Source: Ligustrum vulgare (Eukaryota > Streptophyta > Magnoliopsida > Lamiales > Oleaceae). Taken from it: 64,000 bases of DNA. The stretch spans positions 16,437,491 through 16,501,490 of the forward strand of contig OY743190.1 of the NCBI GenBank assembly GCA_963555705.1, given 5' to 3'. The notes under the pieces are model-generated. The model saw only the letters and a list, made by a program, of their open reading frames with translations, did no database searches and was not told the DNA's origin. The number at the start of each line of letters is the position of its first letter. The first letter of the stretch is position 1. A program made the translations under genes and the position numbers. Of this stretch, positions 1 to 12,614 are shown in pieces.

Positions 1-1123
1 TAAAGCATTTAGAATTTGGCTTTGTCAACTCAAACATGCAGCCGACAAAGTGGAGGACTTGTTTAGAACACTGCGCATTGAAGGAATCCAGAACATTTAG
101 TTTATTGGTGGCTATCAGTTCTGTGCCTTGCTTCCACCATCGGGTAGAATTATGCACATTGACATCCGCATACGGATTAATCTCTCACCCTTGATTTCAT
201 AATTCTTTGGGATTACCGTGCAAAATACAAAGCAGTGTTTGAGATACAGCGTCATATGCATGTAACTTACAAGTAGGGCAGGTAAAATTTTATTTTTATA
301 AGCCTCCAAATTCCAAAGATTACTATTCTGAACGTATAACCACTCTTTATCATCTGTTTTGGAGCACATGTGACCACCGAGAATTTTGAAGCCAAAGGAA
401 TACCTTCACATTTCCACATTAGTTGTTCGACAGTTGCTTGAAAATTAGGAAATTACTCTTCTTTTGTTTGATCAAAAGAAAGGCGCGCTTCCAATATTTT
501 CCAGCGGTCATCATTTGTCATATCCTTCAAGGAATGTGCAGAATTAGAATTTCCCGGAGCCATTGCAACTTTTTGACAAGTATCTTGCTTCCATCAAGTC
601 CACACTTGAACAGTGGCCTTAGTGCATCAAAACCATCACCGAGTACAAGAAGACATTTCTTTTGTTTTAATGATTTCCACATCATTGTACAGAATGTTCA
701 AGTTCATTGAATAACATTTATTTCCTGTTGATGACTAAATTACTGCTTTAATTGTTCTTTTAACATTGAAATCACGTGATACAAAAAGTCATATTCTTAA
801 ATTTTGGAAATGTTCCATTTCCTTGTCGTCATTATTGATGAATTGGCAAAGACCTGTTTTCCCAATTCCTGAAGTACCAACATTTGATATAACAGATGCG
901 GTTGCTCCGTCGGCTACTCCTGATGTTGTTTTCAAGAGGTAGTTTCATTTCCTGCTTTTCAAATTGTTTTTCGCCAATATTTCTTTTTGCCAACTGTAAG
1001 TTGAATTATTCTGTTGCTGCCTTTGTCAAATCATCACGGATTCTTAGGTTGCTGAAGTTTGTAGAATAATACATTTCCTACTTACGCAAATATTTGATGT
1101 CGTCAAGCAAGTCTTCAAAAGTT

Positions 1124-1318
1124 TATTGGGAGCTACATGATAGGTTCAAGGAGCTCCAAAGTTTGTAGCCAATGGTCCAAACTCATATTCAAGATGCAGA
1201 AGAACGACAATTTACCGATAAAGCATTTAGAATTTGGCTTTGTCAACTCAAACATGCAGCCGACAAAGTGAAGGACTTGTTTAGAACACTGCGCATTGAA
1301 GGAATCCAGAACATTTAG
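1124..1318 (+). pseudogene. Inverted Rx-N coiled-coil fragment of the CNL unit
   Basis: Read on plus, this 65-codon stretch matches the N-terminal coiled-coil (Rx-N) domain of CNL proteins: a helix like ELHDRFKELQSL, then IQDAEERQFTDKAFRIWL and QLKHAADKVKDLFRTL. The DAEERQ..DKA..W...LK pattern is typical of the family. One in-frame stop (TAG) follows QSL. In a normal gene this piece would lie just upstream of, and on the same strand as, the segment encoding DLLDDIKYLRK. Here that downstream part is on the minus strand, starting within about 25 bp, so the coiled coil has been inverted. The same inverted piece is present in every complete unit of the array. Confidence 0.85.
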
Positions 1319-1374
1319 TTTATTGGTGGCTATCAGTTCTGTGCCTTGCTTCCACCATCGGGTAGAATTATGCA

Positions 1375-2337
1375 CATTGACATCCGCATACGGATTAATC
1401 TCTCACCCTTGATTTCATAATTCTTTGGGATTACCGTGCAAAATACAAAGCAGTGTTTGAGATACAGCGTCATATGCATGTAACTTACAAGTAGGGCAGG
1501 TAAAATTTTATTTTTATAAGCCTCCAAATTCCAAAGATTACTATTCTGAACGTATAACCACTCTTTATCATCTGTCTTGGAGCACATGTGACCACCGAGA
1601 ATTTTGAAGCCAAAGGAATACCTTCACATTTCCACATTAGTTGTTCGACAGTTGCTTGAAAATTAGGAAATTACTCTTCTTTTGTTTGATCAAAAGAAAG
1701 GCGCCCTTCCAATATTTTCCAGCGGTCATCATTTGTCATATCCTTCAAGGAATGTGCAGAATTAGAATTGCCCGGAGCCATTGCAACTTTTTGACAAGTA
1801 TCTTGCTTCCATCAAGTCCACACTTGAACAGTGGCCTTAGTGCATCAAAACCATTACCGAGTACAAGAAGACATTTCTTTTGTTTTAATGATTTCCACAT
1901 CATTGTAGAGAATGTTCAAGTTCATTGAATAACATTTATTTCCTGTTGATGACTAAATTACTGCTTTAATTGTTCTTTTAACATTGAAATCACGTGATAC
2001 AAAAAGTCATATTCTTAAATTTTGGAAATGTTCCATTTCCTTGTCGTCATTATTGATGAATTGGCAAAGACCTGTTTTCCCAATTTCTGAAGTACCAACA
2101 TTTGATATAACAGATGCGGTTGCTCCGTCGGCTACTCCTGATGTTGTTTTCAAGAGGTAGTTTCATTTCCTGCTTTTCAAATTTGTTTTCGCCAATATTT
2201 CTTTTTGCCAACTGTAAGTTGAATTATTCTGTTGCTGCCTTTGTCAATTCATCACGGATTCTTAGGTTGCTAAAGTTTGTAGAATAATACATTTCCTACT
2301 TACGCAAATATTTGATGTCGTCAAGCAAGTCTTCAAA
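1375..2337 (-). pseudogene. NB-ARC fragment of a CNL resistance gene (representative left-array unit)
   Basis: NB-ARC is the nucleotide-binding switch of plant intracellular immune receptors. On the minus strand this unit reads the end of the coiled coil (2337-2299, DLLDDIKYLRK), a P-loop (2096-2073; GTSGIGKT in most units, with a G-to-E change here), RNBS-A (2010-1987, LFVSRDF), kinase-2 (about 1872-1840, LLVLGDGFDAL), RNBS-B (about 1810-1793, GSKILV), GLPL (about 1629-1587, CEGIPLASKILGG) and RNBS-D running into the ARC2 end (about 1453-1387, CFVFCTVIPKNYEIK). These motifs sit in different frames with several stops, and there is no MHD motif or LRR, so it is a pseudogene. The other left units carry the same arrangement. 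Short ORFs of 80-95 codons on either strand are by-products of this layout. Confidence 0.88.
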
Positions 2338-5300
2338 AGTTTATTGGGAGCTACATGATAGGTTCAAAGAGCTCCAAAGTTTGTAGCCAATGGTCCAAAC
2401 TCATATTCAAGATGCAGAAGAACGACAATTTACCGATAAAGCATTTAGAATTTGGCTTTGTCAACTCAAACATGCAGCCGACAAAGTGAAGGACTTGTTT
2501 AGAACACAGCGCATTGAAGGAATCCAGAACATTTAGTTTATTGGTGGCTATCAGTTCTGTGCCTTGCTTCCACCATCGGGTAGAATTATGCACATTGACA
2601 TCCGCATACGGATTAATCTCTCACCCTTGATTTCATAATTCTTTGGGATTACCGTGCAAAATACAAAGCAGTGTTTGAGATACAGCGTCATATGCATGTA
2701 ACTTACAAGTAGGGCAGGTAAAATTTTATTTTTATAAGCCTCCAAATTCCAAAGATTACTATTCTGAACGTATAACCACTCTTTATCATCTGTCTTGGAG
2801 CACATGTGACCACCGAGAATTTTGAAGCCAAAGGAATACCTTCACATTTCCACATTAGTTGTTCGACAGTAGCTTGAAAATTAGGAAATTACTCTTCTTT
2901 TGTTTGATCAAAAGAAAGGCGCCCTTCCAATATTTTCCAGCGGTCATCATTTGTCATATCCTTCAAGGAATGTGCAGAATTAGAATTGCCTGGAGCCATT
3001 GCAACTTTTTGACAAGTATCTTGCTTCCATCAAGTCCACACTTGAACAGTGGCCTTAGTGCATCAAAACCATCACCGAGTACAAGAAGACATTTCTTTTG
3101 TTTTAATGATTTCCACATCATTGTACAGAATGTTCAAGTTCATTGAATAACATTTATTTCCTGTTGATGACTAAATTACTGCTTTAATTGTTCTTTTAAC
3201 ATTGAAATCACGTGATACAAAAAGTCATATTCTTAAATTTTGGAAATGTTCCATTTCCATGTCGTCATTATTGATGAATTGGCAAAGACCTGTTTTCCCA
3301 ATTCCTGAAGTACCAACATTTGATATAACAGATGCGGTTGCTCCGTCGGCTACTCCTGATGTTGTTTTCAAGAGGTAGTTTCATTTCCTGCTTTTCAAAT
3401 TGTTTTTCGCCAATATTTCTTTTTGCCAACTGTAAGTTGAATTATTCTGTTGCTGCCTTTGTCAAATCATCACGGATTCTTAGGTTGCTGAAGTTTGTAG
3501 AATAATACATTTCCTACTTACGTAAATATTTGATGTCGTCAAGCAAGTCTTCAAAAGTTTGTTGGGAGCTACATGATAGGTTCAAGGAACTCCAAAGTCT
3601 GTAGCCAATGGTCCAAACTCATATTCAAGATGCAGAAGAACGACAATTTACCGATAAAGCATTTAGAATTTGGCTTTGTCAACTCAAACATGCAGCCGAC
3701 AAAGTGAAGGACTTGTTTAGAACACTGCGCATTGAAGGAATCCAGAACATTTAGTTTATTGGTGGCTATCAGTTCTGTGCCTTGCTTCCACCATCAGGTA
3801 GAATTATGCACATTGACATCCGCATACGGATTAATCTCTCACCCTTGATTTCATAATTCTTTGGGATTACCGTGCAAAATACAAAGCAGTGTTTGAGATA
3901 CAGCGTCATATGCATGTAACTTACAAGTAGGGCAGGTAAAATTTTATTTTTATAAGCCTCCAAATTCCAAAGATTACTATTCTGAACGTATAACCACTCT
4001 TTATCATCTGTCTTGGAGCATATGTGACCACCGAGAATTTTGAAGCCAAAGGAATACCTTCACATTTCCACATTAGTTGTTCGACAGTAGCTTGAAAATT
4101 AGGAAATTACTCTTCTTTTGTTTGATCAAAAGAAAGGCGCCCTTCCAATATTTTCCAGCGGTCATCATTTGTCATATCCTTCAAGGAATGTGCAGAATTA
4201 GAATTGCCCGGAGCCATTGCAACTTTTTGACAAGTATCTTGCTTCCATCAAGTCCACACTTGAACAGTGGCCTTAGTGCATCAAAACCATCACCGAGTAC
4301 AAGAAGACATTTCTTTTGTTTTAATGATTTCCACATCATTGTAGAGAATGTTCAAGTTCATTGAATAACATTTATTTCCTGTTGATGACTAAATTACTGC
4401 TTTAATTGTTCTTTTAACATTGAAATCACGTGATACAAAAAGTCATATTCTTAAATTTTGGAAATGTTCCATTTCCTTGTCGTTATTATTGATGAATTGG
4501 CAAAGACCTGTTTTCCCAATTTCTGAAGTACCAACATTTGATATAACAGATGCGGTTGCTCCGTCGGCTACTCCTGATGTTGTTTTCAAGAGGTAGTTTC
4601 ATTTCCTGCTTTTCAAATTTGTTTTCGCCAATATTTCTTTTTGCCAACTGTAAGTTGAATTATTCTGTTGCTGCCTTTGTCAATTCATCACAGATTCTTA
4701 GGTTGCTGAAGTTTGTAGAATAATACATTTCCTACTTACGCAAATATTTGATGTCGTCAAGCAAGTCTTCAAAAGTTTGTTGGGAGCTACATGATAGGTT
4801 CAAGGAGCTCCAAAGTTTGTAGCCAATGGTCCAAACTCATATTCAAGATGCAGAAGAACGATAATTTACCGATAAAGCATTTAGAATTTGGCTTTGTCAA
4901 CTCAAACATGCAGCCGACAAAGTGAAGGACTTGTTTAGAACACTGCGCATTGAAGGAATCCAGAACATTTAGTTTATTGGTGGCTATCAGTTCTGTGCCT
5001 TGCTTCCACCATCGGGTAGAATTATGCACATTGACATCCGCATACGGATTAATCTCTCACCCTTGATTTCATAATTCTTTGGGATTACCGTGCAAAATAC
5101 AAAGCAGTGTTTGAGATACAGCGTCATATGCATGTAACTTACAAGTAGGGCAGGTAAAATTTTATTTTTATAAGCCTCCAAATTCCAAAGATTACTATTC
5201 TGAACGTATAACCACTCTTTATCATCTGTCTTGGAGCACATGTGACCACCGAGAATTTTGAAGCCAAAGGAATACCTTCACATTTCCACATTAGTTGTTC

Positions 5301-6400
5301 GACAGTAGCTTGAAAATTAGGAAATTACTCTTCTTTTGTTTGATCAAAAGAAAGGCGCCCTTCCAATATTTTCCAGCGGTCATCATTTGTCATATCCTTC
5401 AAGGAATGTGCAGAATTAGAATTGCCTGGAGCCATTGCAACTTTTTGACAAGTATCTTGCTTCCATCAAGTCCACACTTGAACAGTGGCCTTAGTGCATC
5501 AAAACCATCACCGAGTACAAGAAGACATTTCTTTTGTTTAAATGATTTCCACATCATTGTACAGAATGTTCAAGTTCATTGAATAACATTTATTTCCTGT
5601 TGATGACTAAATTACTGCTTTAATTGTTCTTTTAACATTGAAATCACGTGATACAAAAAGTCATATTCTTAAATTTTGGAAATGTTCCATTTCCTTGTCG
5701 TCATTATTGATGAATTGGCAAAGACCTGTTTTCCCAGTTCCTGAAGTACCAACATTTGATATAACAGATGCGGTTGCTCCGTCGGCTACTCCTGATGTTG
5801 TTTTCAAGAGGTAGTTTCATTTCCTGCTTTTCAAATTGGTTTTCGCCAATATTTCTTTTTGCCAACTGTAAGTTGAATTATTCTGTTGCTGCCTTTGTCA
5901 AATCATCACGGATTCTTAGGTTGCTGAAGTTTGTAGAATAATACATTTCCTACTTACGCAAATATTTGATGTAGTCAAGCAAGTCTTCAAAAGTTTGTTG
6001 GGAGCTACATGATAGGTTCAAGGAGCTCCAAAGTTTGTAGCCAATGGTCCAAACTCATATTCAAGATGCAGAAGAACGACAATTTACCGATAAAGCATTT
6101 AGAATTTGGCTTTGTCAACTCAAACATGCAGCCGACAAAGTGAAGGACTTGTTTAGAACACTGCGCATTGAAGGAATCCAGAACATTTAGTTTATTGGTG
6201 GCTATCAGTTCTGTGCCTTGCTTCCCCCATCGGGTAGAATTATGCACATTGACATCCGCATACGGATTAATCTCTCACCCTTGATTTCATAATTCTTTGG
6301 GATTACCGTGCAAAATACAAAGCAGTGTTTGAGATACAGCGTCATATGCATGTAACTTACAAGTAGGGCAGGTAAAATTTTATTTTTATAAGCCTCCAAA

Positions 6401-6600
6401 NNNNNNNNNNNNNNNNNNNNNNNNNNNNNNNNNNNNNNNNNNNNNNNNNNNNNNNNNNNNNNNNNNNNNNNNNNNNNNNNNNNNNNNNNNNNNNNNNNNN
6501 NNNNNNNNNNNNNNNNNNNNNNNNNNNNNNNNNNNNNNNNNNNNNNNNNNNNNNNNNNNNNNNNNNNNNNNNNNNNNNNNNNNNNNNNNNNNNNNNNNNN
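6401..6600. other. Assembly gap (200 N) inside the tandem array
   Basis: The array phase before the gap (6400 corresponds to 310 in the first unit, exactly five periods later) and after it (6601 corresponds to 1148) shows that at least 837 bp is missing, or 837 plus any whole number of 1218-bp units. The 200-N placeholder is therefore not a size estimate. Apparent ORFs spanning the gap are artefacts. Confidence 0.97.
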
Positions 6601-9220
6601 AAGGAGCTCCAAAGTTTGTAGCCAACGGTCCAAACTCATATTCAAGATGCAGAAGAACGACAATTTACCGATAAAGCATTTAGAATTTGGCTTTGTCAAC
6701 TCAAACATGCAGCCGACAAAGTGAAGGACTTGTTTAGAACACTGCGCATTGAAGGAATCCAGAACATTTAGTTTATTGGTGGCTATCAGTTCTGTGCCTT
6801 GCTTCCACCATCGGGTAGAATTATGCACATTGACATCCGCATACGGATTAATCTCTCACCCTTGATTTCATAATTCTTTGGGATTACCGTGCAAAATACA
6901 AAGCAGTGTTTGAGATACAGCGTCATATGAATGTAACTTACAAGTAGGGCAGGTAAAATTTTATTTTTATAAGCCTCCAAATTCCAAAGATTACTATTAT
7001 GAACGTATAACCACTCTTTATCATCTGTCTTGGAGCACATGTGACCACCGAGAATTTTGAAGCCAAAGGAATACCTTCACATTTCCACATTAGTTGTTCG
7101 ACAGTTGCTTGAAAATTAGGAAATTACTCTTCTTTTGTTTGATCAAAAGAAAGGCGCCCTTCCAATATTTTCCAGCGGTCATCATTTGTCATATCCTTCA
7201 AGGAATGTGCAGAATTAGAATTGCCTGGAGCCATTGCAACTTTTTGACAAGTATCTTGCTTCCATCAAGTCCACACTTGAACAGTGGCCTTAGTGCATCA
7301 AAACCATCACCGAGTACAAGAAGATATTTCTCTTTGTTTTAATGATTTCCACATCATCGTACAGAATGTTCAAGTTCATTGAATAACATTTATTTCCTGT
7401 TGATGACTAAATTACTGCTTTAATTGTTCTTTTAACATTGAAATCACGTGATACAAAAAGTCATATTCTTAAATTTTGGAAATGTTCCATTTCCTTGTCG
7501 TCATTATTGATGAATTGGCAAAGACCTGTTTTCCCAATTCCTGAAGTACCAACATTTGATATAACAGATGCGGTTGCTCCGTCGGCTACTCCTGATGTTG
7601 TTTTCAAGAGGTAGTTTCATTTCCTGCTTTTCAAATTGGTTTTCGCCAATATTTCTTTTTGCCAACTGTAAGTTGAATTATTCTGTTGCTGCCTTTGTCA
7701 AATCATCACGGATTCTTAGGTTGCTGAAGTTTGTAGAATAATACATTTCCTACTTACGCAAATATTTGATGTCGTCAAGCAAGTCTTCAAAAGTTTATTG
7801 GGAGCTACATGATAGGCTCAAGGAGCTCCAAAGTTTGTAGCCAATGGTCCAAACTCATATTCAAGATGCAGAAGAACGACAATTTACCGATAAAGCATTT
7901 AGAATTTGGCTTTGTCAACTCAAACATGCAGCCGACAAAGTGAAGGACTTGTTTAGAACACTGCGCATTGAAGGAATCCAGAACATTTAGTTTATTGGTG
8001 GCTATCAGTTCTGTGCCTTGCTTCCACCATCGGGTAGAATTATGCACATTGACATCCGCATACGGATTAATCTCTCACCCTTGATTTCATAATTCTTTGG
8101 GATTACCGTGCAAAATACAAAGCAGTGTTTGAGATACAGCGTCATATGCATGTAACTTACAAGTAGGGCAGGTAAAATTTTATTTTTATAAGCCTCCAAA
8201 TTCCAAAGATTACTATTCTGAAGGTATAACCACTCTTTATCATCTGTCTTGGAGCACATGTGACCACCGAGAATTTTGAAGCCAAAGGAATACCTTCACA
8301 TTTCCACATTAGTTGTTCGACAGTTGCTTGAAAATTAGGAAATTACTCTTCTTTTGTTTGATCAAAAGAAAGGCGCCCTTCCAATATTTTCCAGCGGTCA
8401 TCATTTGTCATATCCTTCAAGGAATGTGCAGAATTAGAATTGCCTGGAGCCATTGCAACTTTTTGACAAGTATCTTGCTTCCATCAAGTCCACACTTGAA
8501 CAGTGGCCTTAGTGCATCAAAACCATCACCGAGTACAAGAAGATATTTCTTTTGTTTTAATGATTTCCACATCATTGTACAGAATGTTCAAGTTCATTGA
8601 ATAACATTTATTTCCTGTTGATGACTAAATTACTGCTTTAATTGTTCTTTTAACATTGAAATCACGTGATACAAAAAGTCATATTCTTAAATTTTGGAAA
8701 TGTTCCATTTCCTTGTCGTCATTATTGATGAATTGGCAAAGACCTGTTTTCCCAATTCCTGAAGTACCAACATTTGATATAACAGATGCGGTTGCTCCGT
8801 CGGCTACTCCTGATGTTGTTTTCAAGAGGTAGTTTCATTTCCTGCTTTTCAAATTGGTTTTCGCCAATATTTCTTTTTGCCAACTGTAAGTTGAATTATT
8901 CTGTTGCTGCCTTTGTCAAATCATCACGGATTCTTAGGTTGCTGAAGTTTGTAGAATAATACATTTCCTACTTACGCAAATATTTGATGTCGTCAAGCAA
9001 GTCTTCAAAAGTTTATTGGGAGCTACATGATAGGTTCAAGGAGCTCCAAAGTTTGTAGCCAATGGTCCAAACTCATATTCAAGATGCAGAAGAACGACAA
9101 TTTACCGATAAAGCATTTAGAATTTGGCTTTGTCAACTCAAACATGCAGCCGACAAAGTGAAGGACTTGTTTAGAACACTGCGCATTGAAGGAATCCAGA
9201 ACATTTAGTTTATTGGTGGC

Positions 9221-12020
9221 TATCAGTTCTGGTGCCTTGCTTCCACCATCGGGTAGAATTAACATTGACATCCGCAAACGAATTAATCTTTCCCCCTTGA
9301 TTTCATAATTCTTTGGGATTACCGAGCAAAATACAAAAAATTGTTTGAGATACAGCGTCATATGCATGTAACTTACAAGTAGGGCAGGTAAAATTTTATT
9401 TTTATAAGCCTCCAAATTCCAAAGATTACTATTCTGAACGTATAACCACTCTATATCATCTGTCTTGGAGCACATGTGACCACCGAGAATTTTGAAGCCA
9501 AAGGAATACCTTCACATTTCCACATTACTTGTTCGACAGTTGCTTGAAGATTTGGAAATTACTCTTCTTTTGTTTGAACAAAAGAAAGGCGCCCTTCCAA
9601 TATTTTCCAGCGGTCATCATTTGTCATATCCTTCAAGGAATGTGCAGAATTGGAATTGCCTGGATCCGTCGCAACTTTTTGACAAGTATCTTGCTTCCAT
9701 CAAGTCCACACTTGAACAGTGGCCTTAGTGCATCAAAACCATCACCGAGTACAAGAAGATATTTCTTTTATTTTAATGATTTCCACATCATTGTACAGAA
9801 TGTTCAAGTTCATTGAATAACATTTATTTCCTGTTGTTGACTAAATTACTGCTTTAATTGTTCTTTTAGCATTGAAATCACGTGATACAAAAAGTCATAT
9901 TCTTAAATTTTGGAAATGTTCCATTTCCTTGTCGTCATTATTGATGAATTGGCAAAGACCTGTTTTCCCAATTCCTGAAGTACCAACATTTGATATAACA
10001 GATGCGGTTGCTCCGTCGGATACTCCTGATGTTGTTTTCAAGAGGTAGATTCATTTCCATCTTTTCAAATTGGTTTTCGCAAATATTTCTTTTTGCCAAC
10101 TGTAAGTTGAATTCTTCTGTTGCGGCCTTTGTCAAATCATCAAGGATTCTTAGGTTGCTGAAGTTTGTAGAATAATACATTTCCTACTTACGCAAATATT
10201 TGATGTCGTCAAGCAAATCTTCAAAACTTTATTGGGAGCTACATGACAGGTTCAAGGAGCTCCAAAGTTTATAGCCAACGGTCCAAACTCATATTCAAGA
10301 TGCAGAAGAACGACAATTTACCGATAAAGCATTTAGAATTTGGCTTTGTCAACTCAAACATGCAGCCGACAAAGTGAAGGACTTGTTTAGAACACTGCGC
10401 ATTGAAGGAATCCAGAACATTTAGTTTATTGGTGGCTATCAGTTCTGGTGCCTTGCTTCCACCATCGGGTAGAATTAACATTGACATCCGCATACGGATT
10501 AATCTCTCACCCTTGATTTCATAATATTTTTGGATTACCGAGCAAAATACAAAGCAGTGTTTGAGATACAGCGTCATATGCATGTAACTTACGAGTAGGG
10601 CAGGTAAAATTTTATTTTTATAAGCCTCCAAATTCCAAAGATTACTATTCTGAACGTATAACCACTCTTTATCATCTGTCTTGGAGCACATGTGACCACC
10701 GAGAATTTTGAAGCCAAAGGAATACCTTCACATTTCCACATTAGTTGTTCGACAGTTGCTTGAAGATTTGGAAATTACTCTTCTTTTGTTTGAACAAAAG
10801 AAAGGCGCCCTTCCAATATTTTCCAGCGGTCATCATTTGTCATATCCTTCAAGGAATGTGCAGAATTAGAATTGCCTGGATCCATTGCAACTTTTTGAAA
10901 AGTATCTATCTTCCATCAAGTCCACACTTGAATAGTGTCCTTAGTGCATCAAAAACATCACCGAGTACAAGAAGATATTTCTTTTGTTTTAATGATTTCC
11001 ACATCATTGTACAGAATGTTCAAGTTCATTGAATAACATTTATTTCCTGTTGTTGACTAAATTACTGCTTTAATTGTTCTTTTAGCATTGAAATCACGTG
11101 ATACAAAAAGTCATATTCTTAAATTGCGGAAATGTTCCAATTTCTTGTCGTCATTATTGATGAATTGGTAAAGACCTGTTTTCCCAATTCCTGAAGTACC
11201 AACATTTGATATAACAGATGCGGTTGCTCCGTCGGATACTCCTGATGTTGTTTTCAAGAGGTAGATTCATTTCCATCTTTTCAAATTTGTTTTCGCAAAT
11301 ATTTCTTTTTGCCAACTGTAAGTTGAATTCTTCTGTTGCGGCCTTTGTCAAATCATCAAGGATTCTTAGGTTGCTGAAGTTTGTAGAATAATACATTTCC
11401 TACTTACGCAAATATTTGATGTCGTCAAGCAAGTCATCAAAAGTTTATTGGGAGCTACATGATAGGTTCAAGGAGCTCCAAATTTTGTAGCCAATGGTCC
11501 AAACTCATATTCAAGATGCAGAAGAACGACAATTTACCGATAAAGCATTTAGAATTTGGCTTTGTCAACTCAAACATGCCGCCGACAAAGTGAATGACTT
11601 GTTTAGAACACTGCGCATTGAAGGAATCCAGAACATTTAGTTTATTGGTGGCTATCAGTTCTGGTGCCTGCTTCCACCATCGGGTAGAATTAACATTGAC
11701 ATCCGCATACGGATTAAAATCTCCCCATTGATTTCATAATTCTTTGGGATTACCGAGCAAAATACAAAGCAGTGTTTGAGATACAGCGTCATATGATGTA
11801 ACTTACAAGTAGGGCAGGTAAAATTGTATTTTTATAAGCCTCCAAATTCCAAAGATTACTATTCTGAACGTATAACCACTCTATATCATCTGTCTTGGAG
11901 CACATGTGACCACCGAGAATTTTGAAGCCAAAGGAATACCTTCACATTTCCACATTACTTGTTCGACAGTTGCTTGAAGATTTGGAAATTACTCTTCTTT
12001 TGTTTGAACAAAAGAAAGGC
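9221..12020 (-). repeat. Diverged edge units of the left array
   Basis: From about 9220 the units carry more private changes than those further left: an extra G near 9231, loss of the TGCAC near 9259, AAGATTTGG instead of AAAATTAGG near 9547, and several changes in the coiled-coil linker. Unit lengths fall to 1214-1216 bp. The indels fuse the RNBS-D piece with the antisense of the coiled coil into ORFs of 150 and 140 codons (9023-9475 and 10269-10691, minus), which have no domain logic as fusions. The last unit is cut at 12020 by the retrotransposon. Confidence 0.8.
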
Positions 12021-12258
12021 TGATGAGTTCCGGAGTGGCTCGAAGAACGTTGACCCGTTGCACGTGCCCGTAGGACCAATAACGAGACAAAGAGCCAAAA
12101 GAATCAAGCAGGCAATGCAAGGATTCATGCAACCATGGATGGACGAGTGCTCGAGTGCAAAGACTTCATTTACGTTGCATAGCAAAGTGGAAGAGGAACC
12201 AAAGTTGTTATTATGCATTTGGATCAAGGAAGAGCAAGAAATTGGGCAGCAATTGAAT

Positions 12259-12512
12259 CACGACCGTAAAGCCTGATATCACGGCCGTAACGTATTCACG
12301 GCCGTAAAGCCAAAATTACGGCCGTAACACTGCAATGGCGAAATTATGCAGAAGAAGACTTACGGCCGTAACCCACATCTTCACGGCCGTAAAGAGTTTG
12401 GTAGTTTTTAATTCAGAATGTTGATTACGGTCGTAAAGGGTATTGTCCAAATATATTCAATTTTTAATCCGTCGCTTGATTACGGCCGTAAACTCATAAG
12501 TCACGGCCGTAA
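12259..12512 (+). promoter_or_regulatory. Cluster of ACGGCCGT palindromes in the LTR
   Basis: Nine sites of the form (T/C)ACGGCCGTAA, with ACGGCCGT a perfect palindrome, begin at 12259 (one mismatch), 12281, 12298, 12318, 12362, 12383, 12427 (one mismatch), 12482 and 12503. Spacings are 22, 17, 20, 44, 21, 44, 55 and 21 bp, mostly near two or four helical turns. The cluster lies upstream of a TATA box, in the expected U3 enhancer position. A multi-site dimeric regulator is an inference; the sites are directly visible. Confidence 0.7.
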
Positions 12513-12607
12513 CCTAGGTTCCGAATTTTTAGTTAATGTTTGGCGTTTTTAGCTTTTTAGTTTAGGTTGAATTCTAGTTTATTTTTAGTTGCTTTATTTT
12601 CTTTGCC

Positions 12608-12614
12608 TATATAT
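12608..12614 (+). promoter_or_regulatory. Probable TATA box of the LTR promoter
   Basis: A TATATAT stretch followed by GG lies about 315 bp before the LTR end and about 95 bp after the last ACGGCCGT site. Its position fits a U3/R boundary about 30 bp downstream. Confidence 0.55.

Larger units (their letters stand above)
1..12020 (-). repeat. Left tandem array of 1218-bp scrambled CNL (NB-ARC) units
   Basis: The same segment recurs with a period of 1218 bp; a fixed landmark falls at 423, 1641, 2859, 4077 and 5295, and after the gap at 7094, 8313, 9529, 10745 and 11959 (spacing 1214-1219). Read on the minus strand, each unit gives pieces of a CC-NB-ARC resistance protein in order: end of the coiled coil, P-loop, RNBS-A, kinase-2, RNBS-B, GLPL and RNBS-D, split by stops and frameshifts. 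A short piece on the plus strand encodes the Rx-N coiled coil. Units up to ~9220 are nearly identical to one another. Units 2 and 4 share private variants (near 1770/4206, 1906/4342, 2083/4519, 2244/4680), which shows a 2-unit higher-order period of 2436 bp. The array is cut off by the window start and by the LTR element at 12021. Confidence 0.93.

Noticed and set aside
1641..1928. 95-codon plus-strand ORF repeated in most left units
   Set aside because: It is the exact antisense of the kinase-2 to GLPL region of the NB-ARC remnant; its conservation follows from array homogenisation.
1975..2000. ATCACGTGAT palindrome (G-box-like) in every unit
   Set aside because: It is part of the codons for VSRD in RNBS-A, so coding ancestry explains it.
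6205..6828. 207-codon ORF across the gap
   Set aside because: It consists largely of N; the gap size is arbitrary.
9023..9475. 150-codon minus ORF joining RNBS-D to another stretch
   Set aside because: The second half is antisense of the Rx-N piece; indels in edge units open the frame by chance.
11959..12276. 105-codon ORF from CNL repeat into the LTR
   Set aside because: Chance in-frame junction with the LTR-encoded pol tail.
12241..12520. ACGGCCGT repeats considered as a CRISPR-like array
   Set aside because: Repeats are only 8-12 bp, palindromic and in a plant LTR; spacers are irregular and there are no cas genes.
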